Shown: positions 8,069-17,793, counted from the first letter of the stretch. The stretch: 41,512 nt of DNA from an uncultured Eubacteriales bacterium (GCA_900540635.1 UQGU01000020.1:1-41512), one strand, 5' to 3'. Made by a program: numbers and translations. Notes: a model not told the origin generated them from the sequence alone.

Positions 8069-8305
8069 TTAAAAATCGATTTCACTTTCGTATTCAAAAT
8101 TGCTGAGATATCCGCATTTTGGACACCAAAAGCTCATTTCATAGCGTTTTTCGCCAAGCCGACATGGCTTTCCAGACGAACCAATTTTTCCTTCAGGAAT
8201 TTCCTCAACATTGTATATACCATCAGACATACGATTGGGAATCTGATAATACCATTCTACTAATTTTCCACAATATTTGCAAGTGGCTGTACCTGTAATC
8301 AGCAT
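8069..8305 (-). CDS. Small zinc-ribbon protein
   Basis: A 78-residue protein with two CxxC knuckles (TCKYCGK near residue 8 and WCPKCGY near residue 61), the pattern of a single zinc-binding ribbon, and an acidic C-terminus. No catalytic motif or membrane segment is present and I do not recognise a named family. ATG 8305 is preferred over an upstream in-frame ATG (8329) because AGGAG lies 8 nt before it. It sits between the flippase (35 bp upstream) and the capE fragment, so it is transcribed with the polysaccharide genes; a role in that pathway is only contextual. Confidence 0.6.
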   Translation of the reverse strand: MLITGTATCKYCGKLVEWYYQIPNRMSDGIYNVEEIPEGKIGSSGKPCRLGEKRYEMSFWCPKCGYLSNFEYESEIDF

Positions 8306-8340
8306 TTTTTCATCTCCTTTTACATGCACCGGTTAAGTAA

Positions 8341-9615
8341 TCAGATTTTTAGACGTATTGCATCTATCATCAGTTTTACGTTTGGGCGAAGGTCTTTTAT
8401 GAGTGCCGGGAACAAAAGGATTGTGCTTATTTGTGTCAGCAACGACGCCAACGCAGCACCAGATGCTCCCCACAAGGGAATCATAATTGCATTCAGCAAT
8501 ACATTTGTTATTGCTGCTCCGATATACAAATATTTGAGATAATTTTGTTTACTGTAAGAAACGACCCATGCATTTCTGGCTACTCCCAGATAGGAAAAAG
8601 CTGTATACCATGTAATGATTCTCAACGGAGCTGCAGCCAGGGCGTATGCGTCACCATACAAAATACTCACAATTGGAGATGCTAAGAGCGTAAAGAGAAG
8701 TGAAACGCCCACAGACACATAGAACACAATTGCGTAAAGCTGCTTATTCTTGCGTTCAAACAGCTTCTTATTATCAAAAGACTGCAAAATAACCGGGTAC
8801 AAGGAATCAATTATTGCAGTCAGCAAAAACACCCATGTATTGCACAATGAAACTGCCGTTGAATAAAATCCCACTTCCGACTCATTCAGCATTTGCTTCA
8901 ACATGAACTTATCCGTGCTGCCGTAAATCGAGACCATCAAGCCAGCTAAAATGAAGTGATAACTGCTAAAGAATAATTCTTTTGCCTTGCGTACTGAACA
9001 CTTAAATTGTGGGCCATTGTGCTTTTTATACATGATAAGAAGGACAACAGCCACCACCATGTAGTCAATAGAAGTCGAAATGGCAAACCATTCTACGCTT
9101 TTTCCTGTTGCCAGCAGCCACACCTTATAAGCGGAAACAACCGTATATGATATTACCGTCGCAAAAGCAGAGTATTTCGATTCAAGTTTTGATTGAAACC
9201 AATAGTCCAAGGTATCCATTACCTGGAAGATCACACCAATGCCGCAGAGAAACACCACAATATGCGTCGTAGTCTCTCCCTTATCAGCAATCAGCGTGAT
9301 ACACACCATCATAAGTACTGATAAGACGCTGGAAACCGTTCTAAGGACAATCGCCGATCCAACGGTTTCGCCTTCCTCATCGGGATGATCCACAAAATTC
9401 TTTACGATAACCGAATTGATTCCAAGCGTGCAAAAAGATGCGAAGAAAGATGTATAAGTAGCCGCATAATTGATAAGGCCAAAGTTGCTCGGTCCCAAAT
9501 AGCGAGCTGTAAGCAGACCCACAACAAATGCAAGCAACATGTGATATACTCTTCCGGCTATAATCCAACTTGCATTTCTTGTCACCTTACTGCTCAGTAA
9601 ATCTCGTATCTTCAT
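8341..9615 (-). CDS. Wzx-type lipid-linked oligosaccharide flippase
   Basis: A 424-residue polytopic membrane protein, almost entirely hydrophobic with about 12 helices, of the polysaccharide-specific MATE/MOP branch. The opening (RNASWIIAGRVYHMLLAFVVGLLTARYLGPSNFGLINYA, residues ~13 on) is typical of Wzx. It moves undecaprenyl-linked repeat units across the cytoplasmic membrane for Wzy. Its ATG overlaps the stop of the upstream acyltransferase (ATGA), with AGGAG 9 nt before. Strongly AT-rich, like its neighbours in the variable core. Confidence 0.92.
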   Translation of the reverse strand: MKIRDLLSSKVTRNASWIIAGRVYHMLLAFVVGLLTARYLGPSNFGLINYAATYTSFFASFCTLGINSVIVKNFVDHPDEEGETVGSAIVLRTVSSVLSVLMMVCITLIADKGETTTHIVVFLCGIGVIFQVMDTLDYWFQSKLESKYSAFATVISYTVVSAYKVWLLATGKSVEWFAISTSIDYMVVAVVLLIMYKKHNGPQFKCSVRKAKELFFSSYHFILAGLMVSIYGSTDKFMLKQMLNESEVGFYSTAVSLCNTWVFLLTAIIDSLYPVILQSFDNKKLFERKNKQLYAIVFYVSVGVSLLFTLLASPIVSILYGDAYALAAAPLRIITWYTAFSYLGVARNAWVVSYSKQNYLKYLYIGAAITNVLLNAIMIPLWGASGAALASLLTQISTILLFPALIKDLRPNVKLMIDAIRLKI

Positions 9616-10133
9616 ACTTCTAGACTCCTAATGACTTTTGCCGGAACACCACCAACCAAAGTATTATCCGGTACATCATGTACCACACACGCACAAGCAG
9701 CTACAACACAGCCATTACCTACAGTTGAATTGTTGCAAATCGTACTTCTGCCTCCAATCCATGTTCCGTTTCCAATCACCTGATGATAAATCTCGCCCTC
9801 ACCGGCTCTTCGGGTCCTATCTCCAATTGCGTGACCACCCGTTTGAAACGTAACCTCCGGACCAAGATCACAATTGTCGCCAATTTGGACGGTACCATTT
9901 CCGTTGACTTTACAGTTTTTACCAATCCAGCAGTTTTTACCAATTGTAATGGTGCCTTTGCATTCAATAGGACCAACAATTGTCGTCCCGTCTCCGACTG
10001 GACACCCGATTCCACGGAGCAATTTTCGTTTCAAATTGCACGCAAGCGGTTTTGTTCCGACAAAAACATGGTTAATCAAAAACAGATTTAACGTTCTCTT
10101 GATACCATTTAAATGCAGCATTCTTTTAAGATT
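9612..10133 (-). CDS. Hexapeptide-repeat acyltransferase
   Basis: A 173-residue left-handed beta-helix acetyltransferase of the serine acetyltransferase/WcaF type: repeated IGKNCWIGKNCKV-like hexads in the middle, then GTWIGGRSTICNNSTVGNGCVV and the closing GGVPAKVIR. It probably acetylates a sugar of the repeat unit. The frame can be extended upstream to 10193, but that lies inside the preceding gene; ATG 10133 overlaps that gene's stop by 8 bp and is the likely coupled start. No strong ribosome binding site is visible, consistent with coupling. Confidence 0.85.
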   Translation of the reverse strand, partial: NLKRMLHLNGIKRTLNLFLINHVFVGTKPLACNLKRKLLRGIGCPVGDGTTIVGPIECKGTITIGKNCWIGKNCKVNGNGTVQIGDNCDLGPEVTFQTGGHAIGDRTRRAGEGEIYHQVIGNGTWIGGRSTICNNSTVGNGCVVAACACVVHDVPDNTLVGGVPAKVIRSLEV

Positions 10134-11331
10134 CATTTGCATGATACCATCCATTATCCAATATTTCTGCGCTGCTGCAGGGACCGTCTTCAAACAAAGT
10201 CTGCGCCGTGTTGCCTTTGATGATTTCCCTTGCTAATTCAACAAATCGCCCGGATGCCACCTGTGCATTCCATGTATCTGAAATCGTGGCATAAGCATTC
10301 TCGCCCGTCTTTCTTCTATAGGCGTCATCGTCCAACAATCTACAGACCTGTTTTTCAAAGTGCTTTTGATTCCCGTTTTCGTAAATCAGACCATTTACGC
10401 CATCCTTGATTAAGAAAGGCACTGAGCCAATTGCGTGGCTTGCAACAACCGCACATCCACTGTTCATCGATTCATTTAAAACGGCTCCCCATCCCTCATT
10501 AAAATCACTGGTAAACAGGAACACATCGGCTCTTTCCATATAAGCACGTACTTCGTCCGGAGACATTGCGCCAAGCATTTCTACGCAATCTTCTACGCCT
10601 TTGCTCCGAATCATTTCACGAAGCTGTGCTTCCATCTCACCATTGCCGATAATACTTATTTTGAAGGAGTAGCCTTTTTTCTTAAGAGATGCTGCCAACT
10701 CGATGGAAGCATCCGGATGCTTCCATCCTATAAGCCTGCCGGCCCATAGGATTGAAGCCTGAGGATGCTTCCATCCTGCTGACGTAACCGATAGCTTTCG
10801 CTTCATCAATTCAGCGCCATCATATTTCTTGGTCTCCGGAAAATACCCCCACTTAAAGGTTCTTCCCTTAAAATTTGTGTAGCGGTTCAAATCCGCAGCA
10901 GTATAGGCACTGCTGCAACAGAAATACAACGGTCCCTTTTCAAACGGTTTCAAATGCTTCCACGCACTCGCAAAATTGTGCGGGATCTGCAACAACCCCG
11001 TTCCCTCCTTAAAGTAGCGCTCACTAAACTTAAAGCACAGTTTTCCCTTGCTCGTGCGGCGCACAATCAGACTATCCGGGCATGAGCCGTATATCGCTAC
11101 ATCTGCATCATCAATTAGTTTTTCGGCCTGATGCCTTTTCTCCTCAGAATCGTAGGCACAAAGCACAAACGGATATTTGTGATTCATATCCTCATACCCC
11201 ATGTCAAGTCTCTCTTGCGGAATCGCTTCTAATGCAACAAATGTATACTCCACACCATCTTGACTTAAAATCCCCTGTGAGAAAGGAAGCTGATGATGAT
11301 TCATAAAATTAGAAACGTAAGTTATCTTCAT
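10126..11331 (-). CDS. Glycosyltransferase, GT4 family
   Basis: A 401-residue retaining glycosyltransferase of GT-B fold. The C-terminal donor-binding half contains SILWAGRLIGWKHPD, IIGNGEMEAQLRE and the Glu-x7-Glu motif in FNEGWGAVLNESMNSG. It transfers one sugar from a nucleotide donor to the lipid-linked repeat unit at the inner membrane face. Start 11331 follows GAGGGGG with about 7-nt spacing and opens directly on KITYVSNF; the longer frame (11376) would overlap the polymerase gene. Sugar specificity cannot be read. Confidence 0.9.
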   Translation of the reverse strand: MKITYVSNFMNHHQLPFSQGILSQDGVEYTFVALEAIPQERLDMGYEDMNHKYPFVLCAYDSEEKRHQAEKLIDDADVAIYGSCPDSLIVRRTSKGKLCFKFSERYFKEGTGLLQIPHNFASAWKHLKPFEKGPLYFCCSSAYTAADLNRYTNFKGRTFKWGYFPETKKYDGAELMKRKLSVTSAGWKHPQASILWAGRLIGWKHPDASIELAASLKKKGYSFKISIIGNGEMEAQLREMIRSKGVEDCVEMLGAMSPDEVRAYMERADVFLFTSDFNEGWGAVLNESMNSGCAVVASHAIGSVPFLIKDGVNGLIYENGNQKHFEKQVCRLLDDDAYRRKTGENAYATISDTWNAQVASGRFVELAREIIKGNTAQTLFEDGPCSSAEILDNGWYHANES

Positions 11332-11341
11332 ATGTTCCCCC

Positions 11342-12565
11342 TCAGTATTGTGACAACTGACTTCGGATGATTCCACAAATCAATAGATAAGAAAACAACA
11401 GTGCCCGACACCCAGTAAGAACAGGCTCAAAAAAGAATTGAACTGTTACAGAAGCCGTTATTCCAGTAATCAACACTCGATTTTCAATTGGTACCTTTTT
11501 ATTTAGGATATACTTAAGATTAGAAAAAGTAATCTGTATGGTCACAATCCATATAAGAACAAACGGAATTATCCCAGCCGAGTCAAAGACATCCAGCCAA
11601 AGTTCATGTGCGTAAAATCCGACTTTACTTAGCGCCTTCCTTCCGCCCCATGGATAATCAAACATTAAGGCAATATATTGATTCCGAACGTTTCCCCTAT
11701 CGCTGGATTTAAAAAAGGAAAACAAATCCTGTGACTGCGCTATATTCGCATACGATATTCTGTGAAACAGATATGTCGACTCAAACATTCTTGTTATTGT
11801 ATCTTGATGCCTAATGTATACTACTATTGTTACAGCACCGAGAACAAGAGCAATTAGAATTAGTTTTCCTATCGCCTTCATCTTTTTTATGTCATCTTTT
11901 TGCCCCCAGATATACACAATCATGCTCAAAGCAAAGCTGACACCTACCAATGCAAAAAAGGTTCTTCCACCTAAAATCATGTCATATGCGAAAGCAATCA
12001 CTATTAACAGAATGCCAGCAATCCATTTTTTAACTGAATTGCTTTCCATAATCAGATAAAAAATCACACCTGCAAAAAGTGTCAAATATGTTGCAGCACC
12101 CGTTGCTGATGTTTTTGCTCCCAGACTAAAGAAGTCGTAATGTGTTCCGCCAGAATTGATTCCGCCGAAACGAACCAACTCATACAAAAAATTCACAACA
12201 GCATGACATGTCATGCCAGTAACCAATAGCGTTGTCACGGATTTCAACTGCTTTTCTGCTTGAGATATTTCCATTTGTTCATTCTGCACTCGAAGTCCGA
12301 TATAATAAGCCATAGGGCATCCAATTGCGGATATTCCTGCACTTAAACCATTCTGCCCGGAAAACAGAAAAAAAGCCGCCGCAAAAATTACAAGTACAAA
12401 AAACACATTATCATTTGCAGGAATATGCAGCTTTCCTCTATCATAAATCACTACAAATATAAATACCGCTGCAAGAATCAAGCTGCTTTGATTAAATATG
12501 TTGAGTGAAAACAGGAAAAGAAGTATATACATCATCCTGCTTGTAAAGTTCTTTTCTAAAAGCAT
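11342..12565 (-). CDS. Wzy-type O-antigen/capsule polymerase
   Basis: A 407-residue polytopic protein (about 10-12 helices) with little sequence conservation, a long loop in the C-terminal half (about residues 255-325) and a position among glycosyltransferases and a flippase: the features of Wzy, which joins repeat units outside the membrane. The loop carries RGNVRNQYIALMFDYPWGG, like the WaaL/Wzy signature region. Start 12565 lies 3 bp after the upstream stop with AGGAAT overlapping that gene's end. An O-antigen-ligase-like protein is the alternative. Confidence 0.82.
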   Translation of the reverse strand: MLLEKNFTSRMMYILLFLFSLNIFNQSSLILAAVFIFVVIYDRGKLHIPANDNVFFVLVIFAAAFFLFSGQNGLSAGISAIGCPMAYYIGLRVQNEQMEISQAEKQLKSVTTLLVTGMTCHAVVNFLYELVRFGGINSGGTHYDFFSLGAKTSATGAATYLTLFAGVIFYLIMESNSVKKWIAGILLIVIAFAYDMILGGRTFFALVGVSFALSMIVYIWGQKDDIKKMKAIGKLILIALVLGAVTIVVYIRHQDTITRMFESTYLFHRISYANIAQSQDLFSFFKSSDRGNVRNQYIALMFDYPWGGRKALSKVGFYAHELWLDVFDSAGIIPFVLIWIVTIQITFSNLKYILNKKVPIENRVLITGITASVTVQFFFEPVLTGCRALLFSYLLICGIIRSQLSQY

Positions 12566-12568
12566 TCT

Positions 12569-13783
12569 TTATTCCTCTAAAACATTTGCGTACAATTCGA
12601 TGTATTCTGCAAACCTTTTTTTCATATCAAAATTTTTTGAATACGCAACGATATATTCCTCATCGTTGCACCTTTTTTTTTCGCAAATGTCCTTTATTGC
12701 TTTCTTTGTCGCCTCGATATCATTTGCTTCTACAACAATTCCTGTTTTATCATCCAACATTTCCGGACTTCCTCCCGTATCAAACGTCACGACAGGTGTT
12801 CCACATGCAATAGCTTCCATATTGACTGTTGGATAATTTTCTTCTCTTGTCGGCATCACAAACACGTCTGCTGCACTATAAACCTCAGCAAGTTCTTTCT
12901 GGTTCTGCGTTCTATGGATTGAAATGATATTATGCGGCAGGTTCTTGTCGATTTCATCATCCGTACCGACAAGGACAATCTGATACTGTTCGCCCAACTT
13001 TTCTGCCATCTCGACAAAGCAATCTAACCCTTTGCGACAACCCCATGCAAAGGAAACACCCAAAACTATATATTTGTCTCCCGGAATCCCGTACTGTTCG
13101 CGGAAGTTGCTATGGGTAGGTTTGAACACATTTAAGTCAATGCCATTATTGATGACTTCAATTGGATACTGTTTTAAATACGATTCTCGAGCCAATCCTG
13201 CCAACCATTCAGACGGCGTAACAATTGTCATGTTCTTTACGCCGGTGAACCATTTCTTTTTAAGCTGCCACATTTTTTTTGTATTGTCATACAGTGATGC
13301 AGGGTACTCTTTATATTGCGGACAGTTGTGACAGCCAGCCTTCCACTTATCACACTTTACTATAGTAAAGTGTGGACATTGTCCGGTAAATGCCCAGCAA
13401 TCGTGCAATGTCCATACTGTCGGAACATTGTGCTTTTTTATGTACGAAAAAAGCATGGAAAGATTGATATACGAATCATGTAAATTGTGCAGATGAATAA
13501 TATCGGGCTTGAATTCATCAATCTTCTTCAAAAGTTTATATGTCTCAAGCCACGCAAAACATCCATTGAATCCCGTGATTCTGGCAAGCGCAACATTTAC
13601 CCGACGACTATTGAATGTTCCGATTCGATAATAGCCGCAGTCCTCACCCGCATCACGGTTCGTTGTGGTAATAGGCGACGCACACATTACCTCGTGACCC
13701 TGCGCTCTTGCTACCTCGGCAATCCCTATCATGATTTTTCCGGTGCTTCCTTTTGCCCCACCGTTAATCTGCACAATACGCAT
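12569..13783 (-). CDS. Glycosyltransferase, GT4 family
   Basis: A 404-residue GT-B enzyme. N-terminal acceptor half starts MRIVQINGGAKGSTGKI and contains HLHNLHDSYIN and TLHDCWAFTGQCPHF, typical of WcaI/colanic-acid-like GT4 enzymes; the donor half has the Glu-x7-Glu motif in REENYPTVNMEAIACGTPVV. Adds a sugar to the lipid-linked oligosaccharide. GAGGAG lies upstream of ATG 13783. Spaced 12 bp after the preceding gene and 3 bp before wzy, so clearly in the operon. Confidence 0.92.
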   Translation of the reverse strand: MRIVQINGGAKGSTGKIMIGIAEVARAQGHEVMCASPITTTNRDAGEDCGYYRIGTFNSRRVNVALARITGFNGCFAWLETYKLLKKIDEFKPDIIHLHNLHDSYINLSMLFSYIKKHNVPTVWTLHDCWAFTGQCPHFTIVKCDKWKAGCHNCPQYKEYPASLYDNTKKMWQLKKKWFTGVKNMTIVTPSEWLAGLARESYLKQYPIEVINNGIDLNVFKPTHSNFREQYGIPGDKYIVLGVSFAWGCRKGLDCFVEMAEKLGEQYQIVLVGTDDEIDKNLPHNIISIHRTQNQKELAEVYSAADVFVMPTREENYPTVNMEAIACGTPVVTFDTGGSPEMLDDKTGIVVEANDIEATKKAIKDICEKKRCNDEEYIVAYSKNFDMKKRFAEYIELYANVLEE

Positions 13784-13795
13784 CCCTCGTACTCC

Positions 13796-14608
13796 TCACT
13801 GATTATCGCTAAAGAATGTATATCCTCTACGCCTCATGATTGCCTTTGAGAGATTGAACAGCGGCTTCGGAAGCCACTCGCGCAGCCACGTCCGGAATTC
13901 AAGCATCCATTCATCTTTAACTCGCATATCCTCTCGGTCACCTTTATAAATAGGATTCCTATCGAAATACTTGCGTGCCTTCGTCAGCACCTTTCCCTTA
14001 CGAATCACGTCAAGAATAGGGAATTCCCCGCGTCGGCTATCTGCGCAACGGGCATTCAGCTGTCGTGCCATATTCGTCAATGCAACCTCATACTGCCAGG
14101 CATTCAGCGTTTTTGTCAGTGTCTTTTCCATGAAATCCTTACGCCAGATGCCCGCATACAGACTGACAATGTAATCGCCTGCGTAATTGTCCAGCAGAAA
14201 AATGCCCGGTTCCAATTCCTCAGCTTTTCTGTTTCTCAGACTCTTCATGGTCATAACAAACAGACGCAGATAATCAATCTGATGCTTTTCCATGATCTGA
14301 ATATCTTCGTTGACCGCCTGAGTCGAAATCCTTTCCGTCAGGAAATAGTCATCCAAGGTAAAGAGAACATACTCGGTCTTAATCAGCGGCATCACTGCTC
14401 TCAGACGTTCCGTTATTTCCGTGCCTTCGCCTGCCGCCACCACTGTTACATTTTCAAAAGTACGATCAGTGGGTTTATCGGTTACTAAAAATGTCTCCAC
14501 GTTTCGGTCTGCCCAATTCTGATTCAAAAGCAAAATATGTGCATCCCACAAATCCGAAAACTTGTCGCACGTCGAAATAATAATTGAAAAGTTGTTCTCC
14601 ATCACCAT
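13796..14608 (-). CDS. Putative glycosyltransferase (GT-A like)
   Basis: A 270-residue protein beginning NNFSIIISTCDKFSDLWDAHILLLNQNW, a Rossmann-like strand-helix opening as in GT2-related capsule enzymes, followed by a DxD-like acidic triad in LFTLDDYFL near residue 88. No membrane helices. It fits a family of capsular polysaccharide proteins of GT-A fold, but the donor is unknown. GAGG precedes ATG 14608 closely; an ATG two codons on is equally possible. It lies 14 bp after the upstream glycosyltransferase. Confidence 0.7.
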   Translation of the reverse strand: MVMENNFSIIISTCDKFSDLWDAHILLLNQNWADRNVETFLVTDKPTDRTFENVTVVAAGEGTEITERLRAVMPLIKTEYVLFTLDDYFLTERISTQAVNEDIQIMEKHQIDYLRLFVMTMKSLRNRKAEELEPGIFLLDNYAGDYIVSLYAGIWRKDFMEKTLTKTLNAWQYEVALTNMARQLNARCADSRRGEFPILDVIRKGKVLTKARKYFDRNPIYKGDREDMRVKDEWMLEFRTWLREWLPKPLFNLSKAIMRRRGYTFFSDNQ

Positions 14609-14622
14609 GTATCCTCTGCCAC

Positions 14623-15921
14623 TTATTTCATATGTCGTATTGCCTTTGCAACCACATCTTCCGATGTCTTGCAGCTAGCCTGCAGATTATGATGTTCTCT
14701 TGTCATCACAATCGCCTGTTCGTAGTATTTCTTTTGAATTTCCTGATTCGAAATCAGCTGTGTAATCGAATCCACCAATTTGGCTTTATCCGTACAAACC
14801 ATTGCCGCATTTGTTGACTGCATATACTCAATGATGCCGCTTTCTAGCGAGCCATATGTTAGAATGGAAGCGCCACTCGCCAATGCGTCCGCTGCCTTCG
14901 TAGAGAGTGAATACCGTGAAAGGTTGATGTCCTTTTCCTCAAATCCCTCTACAATAACAGTTATGTCGCTTTCTGCCATGCGCTTTTGAACCTGCGTGTA
15001 TGGCACAGAACCCATATATTTGACATTTTTATTGTCCTTGAATACAGAATAGACCTGCTCGTCCTTTTCGTTGGAATAAACCTCCAGCATATATTCTGGA
15101 TTGATTTTCCCAAGGGCGTAGCCAATATCGTTCAGGGAGTTGTTGCGTCCCATACCGATATTTCCGAAGTAAGTAATAACCGGGCAATCTTTGTTAATCA
15201 CGCTGAACGGTTTACGCTGAACCGTAGAAGTCAAATAAACCGTTTCGCCGTCCAGTCCAAATTCCGAATTATACTTATCCCGAATCTTGTCGCTGATGTA
15301 AATCGCACTACCCGGCCAAGTCAGAACCTTGTCAATCAATTTTTTGTAGGTCGATTTATAAAGGTGATAGATCGGATTCAGCGTCTTTTCCACATTGAAA
15401 TAGTAGTCATCGCCAATGCAGGAGACAATTGGCACGTTATATCTCTTGGCGACATACATTGCAATCTGCGGGATAAAATAGTCATCCGAAAAAGCCAGAA
15501 ATACACATTCCGGTTTGAAGTTGTCGAGCCAATTATTTAGCTTCTCTGTGCACCAAAACCTCTTTCGCCAGAGGATTCCTCTGAGCAAATGCGTAAGGGG
15601 CGTATGCTTTCCACCGAACTTGTAGGCAGCTTCTGCTTTTGCATCACCAAGTTCCAAATCATTGTCCTTCCACTCAGTGTCAAGCTCTTCGTAGTGGTAA
15701 ATCACACCCGTATCGACTTTTTTCCCCATCCACCGTTGAAGCATACGATGGTCTGTAATCTGGAAAAGTGTCCCGCAGTGCCCCTTACAGGGCTTTTTTG
15801 TGTTGGAGAATATCTGTGCGATATTCTCTTTCTCCCAGTAGTGGAAGTACGCATCAAAAGCGCGCGACGTTGATTTTGTGTTATATGGAACTGTTCCTAC
15901 AATCAGCACTCTTGAATGCAT
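14623..15921 (-). CDS. Glycosyltransferase, GT4-like
   Basis: A 432-residue GT-B type protein. The donor half has ITYFGNIGMGRNNSLND, a KNVKYMGSVPYTQVQKRMAESDI segment and a Glu-rich EGFEEKDINLSRYSLSTKAADALASG region corresponding to the Glu-x7-Glu site. The N-terminal half carries PIVSCIGDDYYFN. Predicted cytoplasmic, acting in repeat unit assembly. ATG 15921 follows AGGAG with 7-nt spacing, 19 bp after the acyltransferase stop. Confidence 0.85.
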   Translation of the reverse strand: MHSRVLIVGTVPYNTKSTSRAFDAYFHYWEKENIAQIFSNTKKPCKGHCGTLFQITDHRMLQRWMGKKVDTGVIYHYEELDTEWKDNDLELGDAKAEAAYKFGGKHTPLTHLLRGILWRKRFWCTEKLNNWLDNFKPECVFLAFSDDYFIPQIAMYVAKRYNVPIVSCIGDDYYFNVEKTLNPIYHLYKSTYKKLIDKVLTWPGSAIYISDKIRDKYNSEFGLDGETVYLTSTVQRKPFSVINKDCPVITYFGNIGMGRNNSLNDIGYALGKINPEYMLEVYSNEKDEQVYSVFKDNKNVKYMGSVPYTQVQKRMAESDITVIVEGFEEKDINLSRYSLSTKAADALASGASILTYGSLESGIIEYMQSTNAAMVCTDKAKLVDSITQLISNQEIQKKYYEQAIVMTREHHNLQASCKTSEDVVAKAIRHMK

Positions 15922-15940
15922 ATTGTTTCTCCTTTGACTT

Positions 15941-16964
15941 TTACCGAATATTCAATACTCTTTTCAGGACTGTATTCTGACTGAGTAGACAAATGACAAT
16001 TGCACACAGTCCTACCGTCAATATAAAATTGCTCGCCGTTAACAGATAACCCTTGATACTATTGAATTGGACCAGAACATCACTTTTAAGGATGTTCAAA
16101 AGTAAACCATGCACCATGTAAATTTCAAGGCTATGCTTTCCTACCCAAGAAAGCATACCCCCCCCCGGTATATCGAGAGAAAAATCCTTTGCTCAGTTCA
16201 GAGACTGCTATACATCCCGCAAGCGATGTAATCGCTCGCAAAGCAATAGCAAAACCACTATCAGCCATCTCATAAAGAGAGCACCTAAAAATAACATATA
16301 GCCAAATCGCAAAGCACATTGCAGCTACACAATCAACAATCTTTTTACCGTTCTCAGATTCCATGATTTTGTCATCGAATTGGCCATACAAAAAGCCGGC
16401 GTAGTAGAAAGGCATATAGTAGAGCGTCAGCTTGATGGCAAAGAACGAGAGGCCAAGAAGTATGCCAATTCCAGCCAACACAACCATCCCCACCAAGTAG
16501 CACATCAAAAGCACTACCTGTTTTTTCAGCACATTTTTCTTGCTTAAACGCTCTGCAATAAAAGACGCAATACCAAAAATCATGCTGATGGTCCAGATAG
16601 TTGCTAAAAACCAATAGCCAGAATCCATATTCCACAAGAGGTTTCTAATATTTAGAAATCCATCCTGTCCAAAGATAATGCCTCGAACCAAAAAACTCCA
16701 AACAGCCCACGGCAACATATAGGCAATTGTCCGGCGCTTTACATATCTCCACAATTCCTTGCTGTCAGAAATCGGACGACTATACTTCGTTACATATCCA
16801 CTGATCAAGATAAACATCGGCATCTGCAATGACCAAATAATATTGAAAAGAAAACTCTTCTGTGAATCAGCAGTACAGCCAGTCATCGTATGCCCCAGAA
16901 CCACCAGCAGCATGGCAACCCCACGCATAATATCTACAAACTGATTTCTACTTTCCGTTTGCAT
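15941..16964 (-). pseudogene. Acyltransferase family 3 (OafA-like) gene, out of frame at a G9 tract (possible phase-OFF)
   Basis: Membrane O-acyltransferase of the Acyltransferase_3 family, which decorates surface sugars. The first frame (16964-16131) encodes 277 residues with the family opening FVDIMRGVAMLLVVLGH and about nine helices, then runs through GGG into an out-of-frame tail and stop. The second frame (15941-16156) continues exactly with LSWVGKHSLEIYMVHGLL, the conserved last part. The junction is a run of nine G on the minus strand (16158-16166). One G fewer, or two more, restores a 340-residue protein. The start overlaps the upstream GT2 by 17 bp with GAGGG 9 nt before it. Either a real off-state of a phase-variable gene, a fixed mutation, or a homopolymer sequencing error. 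Confidence 0.85.
16158..16166 (-). repeat. G9 homopolymer tract inside the acyltransferase gene
   Basis: Nine consecutive C on the plus strand (G on the coding strand) at codons 268-270. Such tracts change length by slipped-strand mispairing and are the usual switch of contingency genes; here the length decides whether the last ~70 residues are read in frame. Confidence 0.8.
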
Positions 16965-17793
16965 CTCTTAAAACCCTCTTAAAAACAAATTCTCGCAGCC
17001 AGTTAGGTGAGAGAGATGCACCAATGCGCAAAGCAGCGCTCTCCAAAAACCGCTTCTCGGTAATAAACCCTTGTTCTTTCATATATGAAAAAAGCTTCAC
17101 CTGAGACATGGCGTGCTTCCATCCACTACGGCGCTTATACATAGCATCCCCAGCCCGCATATGCAGAATGGGAGACTGGATGTTATACCCCTGGTATCCC
17201 GCAATCAGGAGTCGAACCCAAAGGTAATAATCCTCCAACAAATAGAAATCCTGATAAGACCCCACCGCCATAACAGCGGACTTCTTATACATCACACACG
17301 CATGATTAAAGGGGTTTCGCATTTTTGCAAACTTAAGAATTTCCGCATTGGTTTCCGGCGGAACCCGCCGCGCATCCACTACATCTGGGGATTCACTGAA
17401 TTCCTCCACAATGCCGGAACAAACACTCACTTCCGGATGGGTATTGAATATGGCAAGCTGCTTCTCACAGCGGTCCGGGTATGCTATATCATCACTGTCC
17501 ATTCGGGCTATAAGCTCATTTTTGCAGTGCCGCATACCTTCGTTCAGTGCATTGCCCAATCCACCATTCTTTTCCAAGCGTACAACATTCAAAACTTCTC
17601 CCAATTCCTGCTGCTTCACCACAAGAACCGCATCAAGCTCAGGTGTCAGCGGCCCGTCACACACCAGCACAAAGTCATCCGTTGGAACAGTCTGATTTTG
17701 AATACTTTCAATCGACTGTTTCAAAAAATCCGGATTCTCTTTCTTGTAAACTGACATAAGCACAGAATACACACTATATGTACTTTCGCTCAT
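16948..17793 (-). CDS. Glycosyltransferase, GT2 family
   Basis: A 281-residue inverting glycosyltransferase of GT-A fold: YSVLMSVYKKENPDFLKQSIESI opening, LVCDGPLTPELD, and the metal-binding acidic motif ARMDSDDIAYPDR. Lacks membrane helices, so a cytoplasmic repeat-unit enzyme. GAGG precedes ATG 17793. It is the first gene after the internal terminator at 17812-17850, and base composition falls sharply here compared with the initiating transferase upstream, marking the boundary of the variable core. Confidence 0.93.
   Translation of the reverse strand: MSESTYSVYSVLMSVYKKENPDFLKQSIESIQNQTVPTDDFVLVCDGPLTPELDAVLVVKQQELGEVLNVVRLEKNGGLGNALNEGMRHCKNELIARMDSDDIAYPDRCEKQLAIFNTHPEVSVCSGIVEEFSESPDVVDARRVPPETNAEILKFAKMRNPFNHACVMYKKSAVMAVGSYQDFYLLEDYYLWVRLLIAGYQGYNIQSPILHMRAGDAMYKRRSGWKHAMSQVKLFSYMKEQGFITEKRFLESAALRIGASLSPNWLREFVFKRVLRDANGK

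Noticed and set aside
15941..16156. Separate 71-residue gene after the acyltransferase
   Set aside because: It is the out-of-frame C-terminal end of the acyltransferase, joined at the G9 tract; no ribosome binding site precedes it.
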